Below, one piece after another: positions 16,491-25,507 of a stretch of 64,000 nt of DNA; positions within the stretch are counted from its first letter, which is position 1; every line of letters starts with the position of its first letter. The notes beneath the pieces are model-generated. The model saw only the letters and a list, made by a program, of their open reading frames with translations, ran no database searches and was not told the DNA's origin. Source of the stretch: Streptomyces sp. M92 (GTDB taxonomy: Bacteria > Actinomycetota > Actinomycetes > Streptomycetales > Streptomycetaceae); assembly GCF_028473745.1 (NCBI RefSeq), contig NZ_CP101137.1:5518001-5582000 (forward strand), written 5' to 3'. A program made the position numbers and the translations under genes.

Positions 16491-17480
16491 GTGGAGGTCG
16501 CACGGCGTCTCGCGGACGCGGAGGACTTCGCGGACCAGGTGCAGCGGCGACTGCGACCGGCCAACACGACGGACACGTACGCGAAGGCGTGGAAGGTCTG
16601 GACGCGGTTCTGCGCGGCGCAGGGATTTCCCGAACTGCAGGCCACGCGCAGCGCGTTCGTGGCGTTCGTCGTGTGGCTGCTGGACCGGGGCCGGGCGGAC
16701 GGCAAGGGCTACGCGCCCTCGTCGGCGAGCACGATCCTCGCCGGGGCCGTAGTCGAACTGCGCCGCCGCGGTGCGGAGGTGGGTCGGGACGACCAGGCGC
16801 AGGCGCGGGCGACGCTGGAGGCGGCCGCCGTGGAGCTGCTGAAGACGGGGGAGCGGCGCGGCCGGGGCCAGGCCGCCGCGGCGGAGGTCCCCGACCTGTA
16901 CCGTGTGGCGAGGGCCTGCCCGGACAATCTCGCCGGGTCCCGGGACAAGGCGCTCGTCCTGACCGGCTTCCACTACGCCTCGCGTGCTCAGGACCCCGCC
17001 GGCCTCCTCGCCGGGGACGTCACCCTGACACCGCGCGGCCTGGTCGTGTCGGTGCTCACCGGCAAGACCAAGCACAGCGTCCGCGACGCGAACGTCAACT
17101 ACCAGCAGGACCCGGAGATTTGCCCGGTGGAGGCGTGGAAGGCGTACCGGGCCCGCCTCGCCACCGAGGCCGAGCCGCGCTGGTCGCAGCCCGACGCCCC
17201 CGCGTTCGTCGGCGTCGACCGGCACGGCAACGTCACCGGCGGCATGGTCCCCGACTCCGTCACCCGGGCCGTGAAGCGGATCAGCGCCCGTGCCGGAATC
17301 TCGCTTGCCTGGACCGGTCACTCCCTGCGCATCGGTCTGGCCACGGCCTCCCGCAAGAAGGGCAAAGACGCCGTGGCGATTGCCGACCAGGGCGGGTGGG
17401 CCCGGCGCTCCCGCTCGATGAACGGCTACTTTCAGCGGGTCGACGGCTGGGAGGACAACGCCACCGCCGGCCTCACCTGA
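16491..17480 (+). CDS. Tyrosine recombinase/integrase
   Basis: About 329 residues from GTG 16491. The N-terminal core-binding region (RPANTTDTYAKAWKVWTRFC) is followed by the catalytic domain. The first catalytic Arg is in LTGFHYASRAQDPAGLLAGD, the H-x-x-R box is TGHSLRIGLAT, the next box is QGGWARRS with Trp in place of His, and the nucleophile is probably the Tyr of MNGYFQRVDGW. These family residues are all present, so it may be active. The start is uncertain because the gene abuts another gene head to head, and the normal N-terminus may be missing. No attachment site was recognised. Confidence 0.8.
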   Translation: MEVARRLADAEDFADQVQRRLRPANTTDTYAKAWKVWTRFCAAQGFPELQATRSAFVAFVVWLLDRGRADGKGYAPSSASTILAGAVVELRRRGAEVGRDDQAQARATLEAAAVELLKTGERRGRGQAAAAEVPDLYRVARACPDNLAGSRDKALVLTGFHYASRAQDPAGLLAGDVTLTPRGLVVSVLTGKTKHSVRDANVNYQQDPEICPVEAWKAYRARLATEAEPRWSQPDAPAFVGVDRHGNVTGGMVPDSVTRAVKRISARAGISLAWTGHSLRIGLATASRKKGKDAVAIADQGGWARRSRSMNGYFQRVDGWEDNATAGLT

Positions 17481-17602
17481 CTGTCGTGCGGCGCCGGACG
17501 GCGCACGCGGCTGGTGAGTGGAGCCAGGTGTGTTCCTGCTGAGGTCTTCTCGGCAACGTGACGGTTGCGGTGTGTGATGGGGGTCGAGTGCCCGCTCGCG
17601 GT

Positions 17603-17998
17603 CTAGGTCTGCGGTGCCAGGGTGCGTAGGACGCAGAACTCGTTGCCCTCCGGGTCTGCCATGACCACCCAGTTTCGGTCCGGCCCCTGGCCCACATCCG
17701 TCTTGGTGGCGCCGAGGCCGAGTAATCTGGTCACCTCGTCCTCGGTGCTGCCGTCGATCGGGCTGACGTCGAGGTGAAGCCGGTTCTTCACGGTCTTGCC
17801 CTCGGGTACCTGGATGAACAGCAGGGTGGGCGGCATCTGACGGGCCCGGACATCCTCGACGGTCGGCACCCAGGAGCCGATCTCGACCTTGCCCTCGCTC
17901 CGGTCGATCACCTTGAAGTCCAGGACCTCGCACCAGAAGGCCGCGAGCCTCTCCGGATCGTGGCAGTCGACGGCCAGCTCAGTGAACCTGCTTGTCAT
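17603..17998 (-). CDS. VOC (glyoxalase/bleomycin-resistance) family protein
   Basis: 131 residues: MTSRFTELAVDCHDPERLAA begins the first beta-alpha-beta-beta-beta module, with AFWCEVLDFKVIDR after it. The second module contains NRLHLDVSPIDGSTEDEV and WVVMADPEGNEFCVL. This is the common actinobacterial single-copy VOC protein (glyoxalase_6 type), a metal-dependent fold used by lyases, dioxygenases and drug-binding proteins. Full length and intact. Role unknown. Confidence 0.9.
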   Translation of the reverse strand: MTSRFTELAVDCHDPERLAAFWCEVLDFKVIDRSEGKVEIGSWVPTVEDVRARQMPPTLLFIQVPEGKTVKNRLHLDVSPIDGSTEDEVTRLLGLGATKTDVGQGPDRNWVVMADPEGNEFCVLRTLAPQT

Positions 17999-18152
17999 GG
18001 CTCTCCCCGGGTAGTGCGGACGGGACTCAGGGTATTGGCCACGCCGCCCGTCCGACAGACCCGCGATCTTCCTGGCTGACCAGGGCCGTCAGACGGGCTC
18101 GACCTGGCATCGGATACGCGAGGAGCCCCTGGTGGGAACCGGTCTGTGAAGA

Positions 18153-18512
18153 TCACTTCCCGGAGCCCGGAGGCTTCACGCGTTGACCGGTATCACCTAC
18201 ATCGCTCGGGGCGATGGCGATCGTTGCGTAGTTGAGGTCGCCCAGGATCTCCCACCCTTCGGATTCGGGTGGGCATTGGGCGCCGTCTGCCTCGAACGCG
18301 GTCTTCAGGGTCGGGTTGCCGTCGCTCGTTTCCAGGGACTCGTCCTCGAGGTCGAGGCGGCTGGAGAGGAACGAACTTTCTGGCAGGCCGACACCTGACA
18401 GGAAGCTCGCGACCTCGCTTCGCCTGTGGCTGTCGGCGGAGCGAGGGAAGTATGTAACGCAGGTAAGACCGGAGCCGGCGAGTACCTGACTCGGTGTGAT
18501 GCTGATCAACAA
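18153..18512 (-). CDS. Hypothetical protein
   Basis: 119 residues, MLISITPSQVLAGSGLTCVT, with a balanced composition (many Ser, Glu, Asp and Leu, few Arg) unlike chance frames at this GC content. No domain, signal peptide or membrane helix seen. Chance frames on the other strand overlap it. It may be real, but nothing beyond composition supports it. Confidence 0.35.
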   Translation of the reverse strand: MLISITPSQVLAGSGLTCVTYFPRSADSHRRSEVASFLSGVGLPESSFLSSRLDLEDESLETSDGNPTLKTAFEADGAQCPPESEGWEILGDLNYATIAIAPSDVGDTGQRVKPPGSGK

Positions 18513-18539
18513 TTACGTGTCGCCTGCTAAGGGTGTATC

Positions 18540-18860
18540 TCCCTGCTCGGCTCGCTCGCCGCGTTCCTCTTCCGGCTCCTCGGCCCCGGCCGCGCGGACA
18601 CCCTCGGCACGACGCTGGGTACCCCAGGCCGGACCGCCGAGGACGCGGAGCGGGCCGAGGACGCTTTCGTCACCGGGCTGCACGCGGCGATCGGCGTCGC
18701 CGCCGCGCTCACCTTCGCGCTCGGCCTCCTCGCGGTGCGCCGGCTGCCGCGAGGAGCGGGACGCGGCCGCCGAGGAACTCCCGCGCAGACGGGAACAGGC
18801 CGTTTCCTGGCCCCCGGCGCACCGGCGCACACCCGGCACGCCAACTCCCTTACGACGCCC
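18540..18860 (+). pseudogene. DHA2-type MFS drug exporter, C-terminal remnant
   Basis: The frame reads LLGSLAAFLFRLLGPGRADT and then AFVTGLHAAIGVAAALTFAL and GLLAVRRLPR. This is the last transmembrane helix and tail of an EmrB/QacA-type exporter, closely parallel to the end of the intact exporter at 19901-21424 (AFVTGLHAAVLVAALLHAAL). The rest of the gene is missing, so it is the end of a second, lost exporter. Confidence 0.7.
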
Positions 18861-18924
18861 ACCCCTTCCGGGCGTCTTACGGGAGTGGCCGTTCGGCGCA
18901 CGGCGAACGCTCGGTACGGCCGGG

Positions 18925-19797
18925 TCAACTCTGTCGGAGCGGCTCCGGTTCGTCGGCCCGGCTGACTTGCTGGGTCAGGACCCGAAGCGCATCGGACGAG
19001 GCCGGGTCGTTCGCGGTGTAGACCTCGACCCGGTGGTCGGGGCTGTCGGGCTGGAGCCACACCTGGTAGTCCACGTTCACGGTACCGACGGTGGGGTGTC
19101 GCAGGTGCATGGAGCCGACGGTGCAGTCGGCGACGTCGCCGGTGGCCCACATCGTCGCGAAGTCGTCGCTGTGCATGGTGAGTTCCCCGATCAGGCCAGC
19201 GAGCCGGGCGTCGGTCGGGTACCGGCCCGCGGTGAGCCGCAGGTAGGCGACGTGGACGCGGGCCAGCTCGTGCCAGTTGCGGTACATGGCCCGGGTGTGG
19301 GGGTCGAGGAAGAACATGCGGGGAATCGACGGACGCTGCTCCGGGTCCCGTGGCGCCTCGTAGGAGATGTGCTCGGCGAAGAGTGCGTGCCCGGTGCGGT
19401 TCCAGGCGAGCACGTCCCCGCGCCTGCCGAGGACGATCGCGGGGAGGGCCTCGCCGAGCGACTTCAGGAGTGTGAGGACGCGCGGGTGCGGTTCCTCGGG
19501 AAGCGGTTGGCTCAGGCCGGGCTTCGCGGACTGTCGGGCGAGGTTGTGCAGGTGGACGGTCTCCACCTGGTCGAGCCTGAGCACGCGGGCCAGCGCGTCC
19601 AGCACCTGCTCGGATGCCGTGTCGGCCTGCCCCTGCTCCAGGCGCGTGTAATAGCCCGCGCTCACTCCGGCGAGCTGGGCGAGCTCTTCACGCCTGAGGC
19701 CGGGAACGCGGCGGGAGGTGCCGTAGGTGCGCAGGCCGATCTCGGCCGGGGTGACCCGGTCGCGGCGGCTCTTCAGGAACGTTCCGAGGCTCTCCAT
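18925..19797 (-). CDS. XRE-family regulator with MmyB-like ligand domain
   Basis: 290 residues from ATG 19797. The N-terminal helix-turn-helix reads GLRREELAQLAGVSAGYYTR (about residues 32-51), followed by LEQGQADTASEQVLDALARV. The C-terminal half matches the MmyB-like domain (VLGRRGDVLAWNRTGHALFA, VDYQVWLQPDSPDHRVEVYT), which binds small hydrophobic ligands. These regulators typically sit divergent to oxidoreductase or exporter genes and control them, as here with the MFS exporter 103 bp away. A palindrome lies between the two genes. Confidence 0.9.
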   Translation of the reverse strand: MESLGTFLKSRRDRVTPAEIGLRTYGTSRRVPGLRREELAQLAGVSAGYYTRLEQGQADTASEQVLDALARVLRLDQVETVHLHNLARQSAKPGLSQPLPEEPHPRVLTLLKSLGEALPAIVLGRRGDVLAWNRTGHALFAEHISYEAPRDPEQRPSIPRMFFLDPHTRAMYRNWHELARVHVAYLRLTAGRYPTDARLAGLIGELTMHSDDFATMWATGDVADCTVGSMHLRHPTVGTVNVDYQVWLQPDSPDHRVEVYTANDPASSDALRVLTQQVSRADEPEPLRQS

Positions 19798-19826
19798 GCG
19801 TTCGAGCGTAAGACGCGGGCAGGGCT

Positions 19827-19855
19827 TGTGGGTGCACCTGTCGGGTGTACCCACA
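19827..19855. promoter_or_regulatory. Candidate operator between XRE regulator and MFS exporter
   Basis: TGTGGGTGCAC at 19827-19837 and GTGTACCCACA at 19845-19855 form an 11-bp inverted repeat with one mismatch, spaced by 7 bp, in the 103-bp divergent promoter region. By position it is the likely binding site for the XRE/MmyB regulator. Confidence 0.5.
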
Positions 19856-19900
19856 GCACGGGGATGGCTGCTGCACTCACGGTGCCGGACCGTCGAGGGC

Positions 19901-21424
19901 ATGACTCAACAGCATGCACACCCCTCACCCGGCCTGCGGGCCTGGCTCGGGCTCGTGGTGATCCTCGGCCCGGTCCTGCTGGTCTCGATGGACGGTTCGA
20001 TCCTTTTCCTGGCGATGCCGAGCATCACCGAGGCCATCTCGCCCACCGCCGGCCAGGCGTTGTGGATGCTGGACATCTATGGCTTCGCCGTCGGTTCCCT
20101 GCTGGTCGCCTTCGGTAGCATCGGTGACCGCTACGGCCGTCTGAAGCTGCTGATGATCGGCGCGGCCGTGTTCGGTGCCGGATCCGCCGGGGCGGCGTTC
20201 GCGCCGACCCCGGAGCTTCTCATCGCCTGCCGGGCCCTCATGGGCGTGGCCGGCGCGACCCTGCTGCCCTCCGCGCTCGCGGTGCTCAGCGAACTGTTCC
20301 CCGACCCGAAGCAGCGCGCCCGGGCGATCGGGGTCTTCGCCGCCGCGTTCGCGGCCGGATTCGCCATCGGTCCGGTCGTCGGAGGCGCGCTGCTCGGACA
20401 GTTCTGGTGGGGCTCGGTCTTCCTGGTCAACCTGCCCGTCATCGCCGTCTTCCTGGTGCTCGCGCCGGTCCTGCTGCGCGAGGTACGGGCGACCCGGACC
20501 GGCCGCGTCGACCTGCTCAGCGTCGTGGCCTCCGCCGGGGGCCTGCTGCTCACGATCTACGGCATCAAGCACCTGGCCGCAGACGGCTTCACGGTCCTGC
20601 CGGCCGTGACCGGGCTGCTCGGCCTTGCGATCCTGACGTTCTTCGCGCTCCGCCAGCGGCATCTCGAGCACCCGCTGATCGACTTCTCCCTGTTCCGTGA
20701 CCGCACCTTCACGATCGCGATCATCACCGGGCTGCTGCCGCTGGCGGCATGGTCGGCGGCGGCCTACCTGTCCGGCATCTACCTTCAGTCCGTCCTGGGC
20801 CTGAGCGTCCTGCACGCGGCACTGCTCGCGCTCCCCGGAGCGGCGGTCCTCACCATCACCTGCATCGTCACCCCCGCCTTCGTCGACCGTATCGGCAAGA
20901 AGAGCGCGCTCATCATCTGCCACTTCACCATCGCCGGCGGCCTGCTTCTGCTCCTGCCCACCACCGTCACCGGTGGCGTCGGCTGGTACGTCGCCTCGAC
21001 CATGATCGCCGGAGTCGGCTACGGCATCTCCTTCAGCGTGGTCGCCGACACCGCCGTCGGCGCGGTCCCCGCGGAGCGTGCGGGTTCGGCCGGCGCGATC
21101 GCGGAGACCAGCAACGAGATCGGCAACGCCCTCGGCATCGCGATCCTCGGGTCGCTCGCCGCCCTGGTCTTCCGCCTCCAGGGGCCGGACCTCGCCCCCA
21201 CCCTGGAGGAGACGCGCCACCTGCCGGACCTCGTGCCTGCGGCGCTTCAGGACGCGAAGAGCGCCTTTGTCACCGGCCTGCACGCCGCCGTCCTGGTGGC
21301 CGCTCTGCTGCATGCCGCGCTCGGGGCCGCCACCCTGCGTTGGCTCTCCAAGCCGACGGCCGACGACCCCGGCGGGAGCAGCTTCGACGAGCCCGAGCAG
21401 CAACAACTGGCGGGCAAGGCATGA
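19901..21424 (+). CDS. MFS drug exporter, DHA2 (EmrB/QacA) family
   Basis: 507 residues with about 14 hydrophobic segments, the DHA2 plan, using the proton gradient to expel drugs or antiseptics. Motif D1 near the first helix reads SMDGSILFLAMPSI. Motif A follows helix 2 as GSIGDRYGRLKLL. Motif C in helix 5 is GFAIGPVVGGALLG. The start ATG 19901 follows CGAGGGC. Divergent from its probable XRE regulator and followed by a strong terminator hairpin, so it is a single-gene unit. Confidence 0.92.
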   Translation: MTQQHAHPSPGLRAWLGLVVILGPVLLVSMDGSILFLAMPSITEAISPTAGQALWMLDIYGFAVGSLLVAFGSIGDRYGRLKLLMIGAAVFGAGSAGAAFAPTPELLIACRALMGVAGATLLPSALAVLSELFPDPKQRARAIGVFAAAFAAGFAIGPVVGGALLGQFWWGSVFLVNLPVIAVFLVLAPVLLREVRATRTGRVDLLSVVASAGGLLLTIYGIKHLAADGFTVLPAVTGLLGLAILTFFALRQRHLEHPLIDFSLFRDRTFTIAIITGLLPLAAWSAAAYLSGIYLQSVLGLSVLHAALLALPGAAVLTITCIVTPAFVDRIGKKSALIICHFTIAGGLLLLLPTTVTGGVGWYVASTMIAGVGYGISFSVVADTAVGAVPAERAGSAGAIAETSNEIGNALGIAILGSLAALVFRLQGPDLAPTLEETRHLPDLVPAALQDAKSAFVTGLHAAVLVAALLHAALGAATLRWLSKPTADDPGGSSFDEPEQQQLAGKA

Positions 21425-21447
21425 ACCGGCCGGTGCGGCCCTGCCCC

Positions 21448-21491
21448 CGGATCCGCCCGCCTCACCTCAACCGGTGAGGCGGGCGGATCCG
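21448..21491 (+). terminator. Terminator hairpin after the MFS exporter
   Basis: A perfect 19-bp stem (21448-21466 with 21473-21491) and a 6-nt loop TCAACC, starting 24 bp after the exporter's stop codon. Very GC-rich with no U-run, the usual form in Streptomyces. Confidence 0.8.
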
Positions 21492-21587
21492 AGCCCGCGA
21501 ATGCCTGGAGGACTTGTCCGGGCGATCTCTGAGCCGACGCCTGCCTACGCCCTGAATCTCGCTGCCGAAGGACTTGCCACGTGAGGT

Positions 21588-22088
21588 AGAACGCCAGCAC
21601 GGACACCCGGGCAGCAGGACCCGGTGACGGCGCGGCCAGCCCACCGCGTGGTCGTACAGCGCCTTCGGGCCCTCGGCGTGCGTCCACGCCCGCCCGTGCA
21701 GGAACGTACGGAACCGCCGGCCCACTCGGCGTCCTCGTAGGGATGGTTGCCGTAGGCGTCCCGGATCTCCCACGCGTGGTCGTACAGCGTCCGATGCCGT
21801 TCGGCGTGCCGCCTGACCACCGATGGGTCCTCGATGCCGAGCTGCGCGGCCAGTGCCCGACCACCGGCCACGGCGCGGCGAGCGGGTCCTCCAGGAACAG
21901 GCCGACGTGCCGCACCGTGCACATCTGGAGCGCGAAGCCGAGCCGGTGATGCTCCGTCCGCCGCAGGGCGATCAGGTCCCGGCCACGTCGCCCAGGAAGA
22001 AGAACCGCTCCAGCCCGGGGTGGAGCGGCTCCTCGGCGAACGTCCCGTACGCCTCGGCCTGCTCATCACTCAGGAATTCCACCGGCAC
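21588..22088 (-). pseudogene. tnpA: Tn3-family transposase remnant (N-terminal part)
   Basis: Starts VPVEFLSDEQAEAYGTFAEE at 22088, the normal start of actinobacterial Tn3 transposases. Further blocks in shifting frames are LGFALQMCTVRHVGLFLEDP, AAQLGIEDPSVVRRHAERHR, HAWEIRDAYGNHPYEDAEW and FLHGRAWTHAEGPKALYDHA. The homology stops near 21588. Several frameshifts make it dead. The matching C-terminal type of remnant is at 506-1030 in the opposite direction. Confidence 0.8.
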
Positions 22089-22215
22089 GAGCCGAACCGT
22101 GATCGTTCTCACCGATAACCGTTGTACCGATGTTCCCGAGGCCGTAATCACATCCGAGGGAGCCCTGCCCCGTCGGCCTGTCATAGGCGTGCATGTTCCG
22201 CCGTCACCTCGAATG

Positions 22216-22629
22216 TCAGCGGTCCAGTGCGGCGCGGGTATGTACGAGCAAGATGTCCCGGACGGGGGATATCGCCGTCGGTTCGACCTGAGCCAGTACC
22301 GGCAGGCCGTGGTACCAGCCGGAGGTGTTCAGCGCCTGTGAGAGGAAGTGGACAGCCGTCCTCCTGTCTGCCGAAGCGGAGGGGGTCACGGTCAGCGCGA
22401 GGTGCTGGATGGTGCGGGTGAACGGATCCGTGCGGGCGGGGTCGGTGCCTGGCAGGGGGCGGACCGGGATACGGGTGAAGTGGCGGGCGACCGCGCTCAA
22501 CGCGGCTGCGCGGCGCCGCGGATCCGGGATCCGGCCGGCGACGCTCTCAGCGGCTTCGGCGTCACCGCGGGCCGCATGGAGAACTGCGAGGGCGGCGACG
22601 GGGGAGTAGGGGGCGCCGCGGTGTCTCAT
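22216..22629 (-). CDS. Hypothetical helical protein
   Basis: 137 residues: MRHRGAPYSPVAALAVLHAA, then alternating Ala/Arg helices (ESVAGRIPDPRRRAAALSAV) and HFLSQALNTSGWYHGLPVLA near the end. It looks like paired-helix (TPR or HEAT-like) repeats and may be the C-terminal part of a larger protein, because the start has no clear ribosome site. It lies just downstream of the broken XRE/TPR regulator on the same strand. Confidence 0.45.
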   Translation of the reverse strand: MRHRGAPYSPVAALAVLHAARGDAEAAESVAGRIPDPRRRAAALSAVARHFTRIPVRPLPGTDPARTDPFTRTIQHLALTVTPSASADRRTAVHFLSQALNTSGWYHGLPVLAQVEPTAISPVRDILLVHTRAALDR

Positions 22630-22713
22630 GTCCAGTTTCAGCCAGTTCAGTTGCCGACCGGGGTCGTGGCCGTCGATCGGTGCTTCGCTCGGCTCCGAGC
22701 GGCGGCGGGGTGG

Positions 22714-24037
22714 TCAGCCCGTCGACACCACGGCGGCCTGGAGCTCTCGCACGCCCGTGGTACGCGGATGCCGCTCGGCCAGCTCGTTGACGATGCTGCG
22801 GATCGCGGGCCGGTCGCGGACCTCTCCCGGGCTCGCCCGGTGCGCGTCCAGGAGCGCGCGGGCGGTCTGCTCGGGCCGGTTCCACGCCCACCAGGCCCGT
22901 GCCATGTCCGTACCCAGCCTCGCCTTGCGCTCGGCGGTCGGGAACTGGTCGGGCCGTAGGTCCTTACCCGCCTCCAGCGCGGCGCCGGCGTCGCCGAGCG
23001 CCTAGTGCACGCCTACCTCGTACAGGTCGACGGCGGCCGGGCCGACGGGGAACAGGCGGCCCGGTGGGGGCGTGCCGGGCAGCCGTCGGGCAGAGCGACG
23101 TGCTTCTTCGACCATCGCCAGTGCCTCGGCCCGCTGTCCGCCCCGCGCGGCGGTGTAGGCCAGCGTGCACAGCATCTGCGCGTACGCGGCGGCCGAGGCG
23201 TCCGTACGCAGGCCGGTCGCTTCCACGTCGGCGGCCGCCGACGTCATGAGGCGCTGGGCCTCACCGTGGCGGTCCTGGTGGCGCAGCACGATCGCCAGCT
23301 CCCGGGCGGCGGCCGCGGCCGCCAGCGGGGACCCGGACGCCTCTGCCCAGGTACGGGCTCGGTCCGCGGTGAGCCGCGCCCGCTCGTACGAACCGATCTT
23401 GCTGAGAACCGAGGACGCGAGGGTGTAGACCGAGGACAGCCGTGCCTGATCGAGGTTCCGGCGGGAGGCGGCGGCGCGGTACCCGTCCGCGATGAGGCCG
23501 GGCAGCACGGCCAGGAGTCGGCCGTGCAGGCCCTTGTCGTACAGCTCCCGGGCGGCGGCCAGGCGGCCGTCCAGTGTCCCAGGCCGCTCGTCGGCGCCGG
23601 GGTCGCGGCAAGCGCTTCGTCCAGTCCCGTGAGCAGGGCGGCCGGTCCGGCGGCCGCCGTGGCGGTGAGCAGCGTGCGGCGGCGCATGGGGTCCTCCTCG
23701 GCGTCACGCGGACTGGCCGTCACTCTAGTGCCGGCCGGTACCGCCGTGGACGGTGGTGCCAGAGAACTCATCAGGATGTGTCGGGGCACGCCGACCTCGG
23801 CCGCCGCGGTCGGGGCACGCCGATCTCGGCCGCCGCCAGGTGCACGAGCACCAAGTCGGTCACGCGCGAGCGGCGTTCGAGCCGGGACACCCTTGCCGCC
23901 GAACAGCCGATCCGCTCACCCAGATGAGCCTGCGTCCATGACCGGTGCTCGTGCCCGAGCCGGATCAGGGCACGGGGACGTCGCTGCTCGGTCAACTGGC
24001 GTGCCGTCGTGCTGTTCCAGAGCGGGTCTACGGGCAC
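22714..24037 (-). pseudogene. XRE regulator with TPR-like domain, decayed
   Basis: Joined frames give a helix-turn-helix (SWTQAHLGERIGCSAARVSR), the linker EDPMRRRTLLTATAAAGPAA, then helical repeats (LDQARLSSVYTLASSVLSKI, LAAAAAARELAIVLRHQDRH, AEALAMVEEARRSARRLPG) and the end ELAERHPRTTGVRELQAAVV. From memory this is a common Streptomyces family of about 420 residues. There are frame breaks near 23780 and 23560. At about 23003 a TAG replaces the Trp expected in VGVHWALGDAG. So it is a pseudogene, full-length but inactivated. Confidence 0.8.
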
Positions 24038-24222
24038 TGGACCTCCCACGCCGCACTGCCGGGGGCGTCCCACGGTAGGCGGCGCCGCGGACCGGCGTCG
24101 AGACCGCTTGCACACCGTGCAAACGCGTTGCACCGCACGGCAGATGACCACGGGGCGGCCGCCGGTCGCGCTGTGCTGGGTACGTCGCCCCGAGCAGCGG
24201 GGCACCGTCCACCGGAGGAACC

Positions 24223-24686
24223 ATGGCAACCGCCGCCGGACTCCCTGTGGCCACCGACCGACGACCGGCACCGTCCGCCGTGCCCGCGAGGTCGTGCCGG
24301 CCGCCCAGTGGGACAAGCAGGTCGCGCTCCTCATGCGGGACCACCCCTACGACTCCGTGACGGCGGCCCGGGTCCTCGACCAGGGCTACGCCTACCTGCT
24401 GACCGCGATGCGGCACCGGGGTGAAGGCCTCGGGCTCGCCCCGAGCACGCTCGTCGACATCGGCGTCCACACCGTCGTCCTCGACACCGTCAGCTACTTC
24501 GAGCTGTGCGAGCGCTTCAACGAGGGGCACTTCCTGCACCATGTCCCCGAGGTCGACTTCAAGGACGACGGCCCGGTGCTGCGGACGGCCGATCAGATCG
24601 CCGCCGACGGCTGGAACGTCGACCTGCCCCTGTGGGCGGACACCGCCACGTGCGGCCCCTGCCACCCGGGCAGCGACTCGCACTGA
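24223..24686 (+). pseudogene. Conserved hypothetical protein, frameshifted near its start
   Basis: An excellent ribosome site (GGAGGAACC) precedes ATG 24223, which reads MATAAGLPVATDR. The conserved body is in the -1 frame from about 24262: TGTVRRAREVVPAAQWDKQV, AARVLDQGYAYLLTAMRHRG, HTVVLDTVSYFELCERFNEG and finally CGPCHPGSDSH. I recall intact versions in Streptomyces that join these parts directly, so a one-base change in the CGAC repeat region is likely. It could also be a sequencing error. Function unknown. The 24.0-24.2 kb region is the divergent promoter to the XRE pseudogene. Confidence 0.6.
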
Positions 24687-24805
24687 GCACCCCGCACGGT
24701 GATGTCCGCAGGCCCCGGCCGCCCGACCGGGACCTACGGCACACTCCCGGGTGAGAACGAGCCGAACGAGCCCGCCGGCGGGCGCCGCCCGCCAGGATGG
24801 GCGGG

Positions 24806-25507
24806 ATGACCACCTCCACCGCAGACCTCTGGCACCACTACGGCCGCACCCGTCACGCCACCGACCGCGCCGTGCCCGACCGCTTCTCCTGGAGCTGGGG
24901 CCAGGACAGCGGCCCCGGAGCCGCGGTCCTCGGCGACCTCACCGGCCGCCGCGTCGCAGACCTCGGCGCCGGTACCGCCCGGCACGCCGCGCACCTGGCC
25001 GTCCACCACCGGCCCGCACACGTCGTCGCCGTCGACGCCTCACCCGCCCAGCACGCCATGGCCGGCGACCTCTACGGCCATCTCGCGCCACGGCTCCGTC
25101 TGGTCCACTGCGACGTCACCGGGCACCTGCACGCCGCGACCGGCACCTACGACGTGCTCTACAGCGTCTTCGGCGCCGTCGACTTCACCGAGCCGCGCGA
25201 ACTGCTGCCGGCAGCGGCCTCGGCGCTGCGCCCAGGCGGGCGGCTGGTGTTCTCCACCCTCGCCCATCACCTCGGCGGCGCGCCCGCACACCCGGATGTG
25301 CAGCACACCGAGATCGGCGCCAGGACCCCGGACGGAGAGGGAGCCACCATGCGCCGCTGGGTGCTCCAGGAGCAGGTGTGGACCAAACTCCTCGACGAGG
25401 CGGCATTCACCCGGATCAGCACGGAGACGCTGCCCGGCGGGACGGGACCGCGCGCCGCCGACGCACTCCTGGTGACCGCCTTCCGCACGGACCGGCCCGC
25501 CGCATAG
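24806..25507 (+). CDS. Class I SAM-dependent methyltransferase
   Basis: 233 residues from ATG 24806 (an ATG 9 nt upstream is possible). The SAM-binding motif I is VADLGAGTARHAAHLA, followed by VVAVDASPAQHAMAGDLYGH (motif II acidic residue) and LLPAAASALRPGGRLVFSTL (motif III/post III). The substrate-binding C-terminus contains VWTKLLDEAAFTRISTETLP. It is intact, of normal length for small-molecule methyltransferases, and stands alone. Substrate unknown. Confidence 0.85.
   Translation: MTTSTADLWHHYGRTRHATDRAVPDRFSWSWGQDSGPGAAVLGDLTGRRVADLGAGTARHAAHLAVHHRPAHVVAVDASPAQHAMAGDLYGHLAPRLRLVHCDVTGHLHAATGTYDVLYSVFGAVDFTEPRELLPAAASALRPGGRLVFSTLAHHLGGAPAHPDVQHTEIGARTPDGEGATMRRWVLQEQVWTKLLDEAAFTRISTETLPGGTGPRAADALLVTAFRTDRPAA

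Noticed and set aside
16488..17933. Upstream continuation of the minus-strand gene at 15921 through the integrase
   Set aside because: The frame is open only because it mirrors the recombinase and VOC genes; no protein-like sequence beyond about 16490.
19925..21406. A 493-codon minus-strand frame opposite the MFS exporter
   Set aside because: Gly/Asp/Arg/Gln-rich mirror of a membrane protein, with no recognisable motif.
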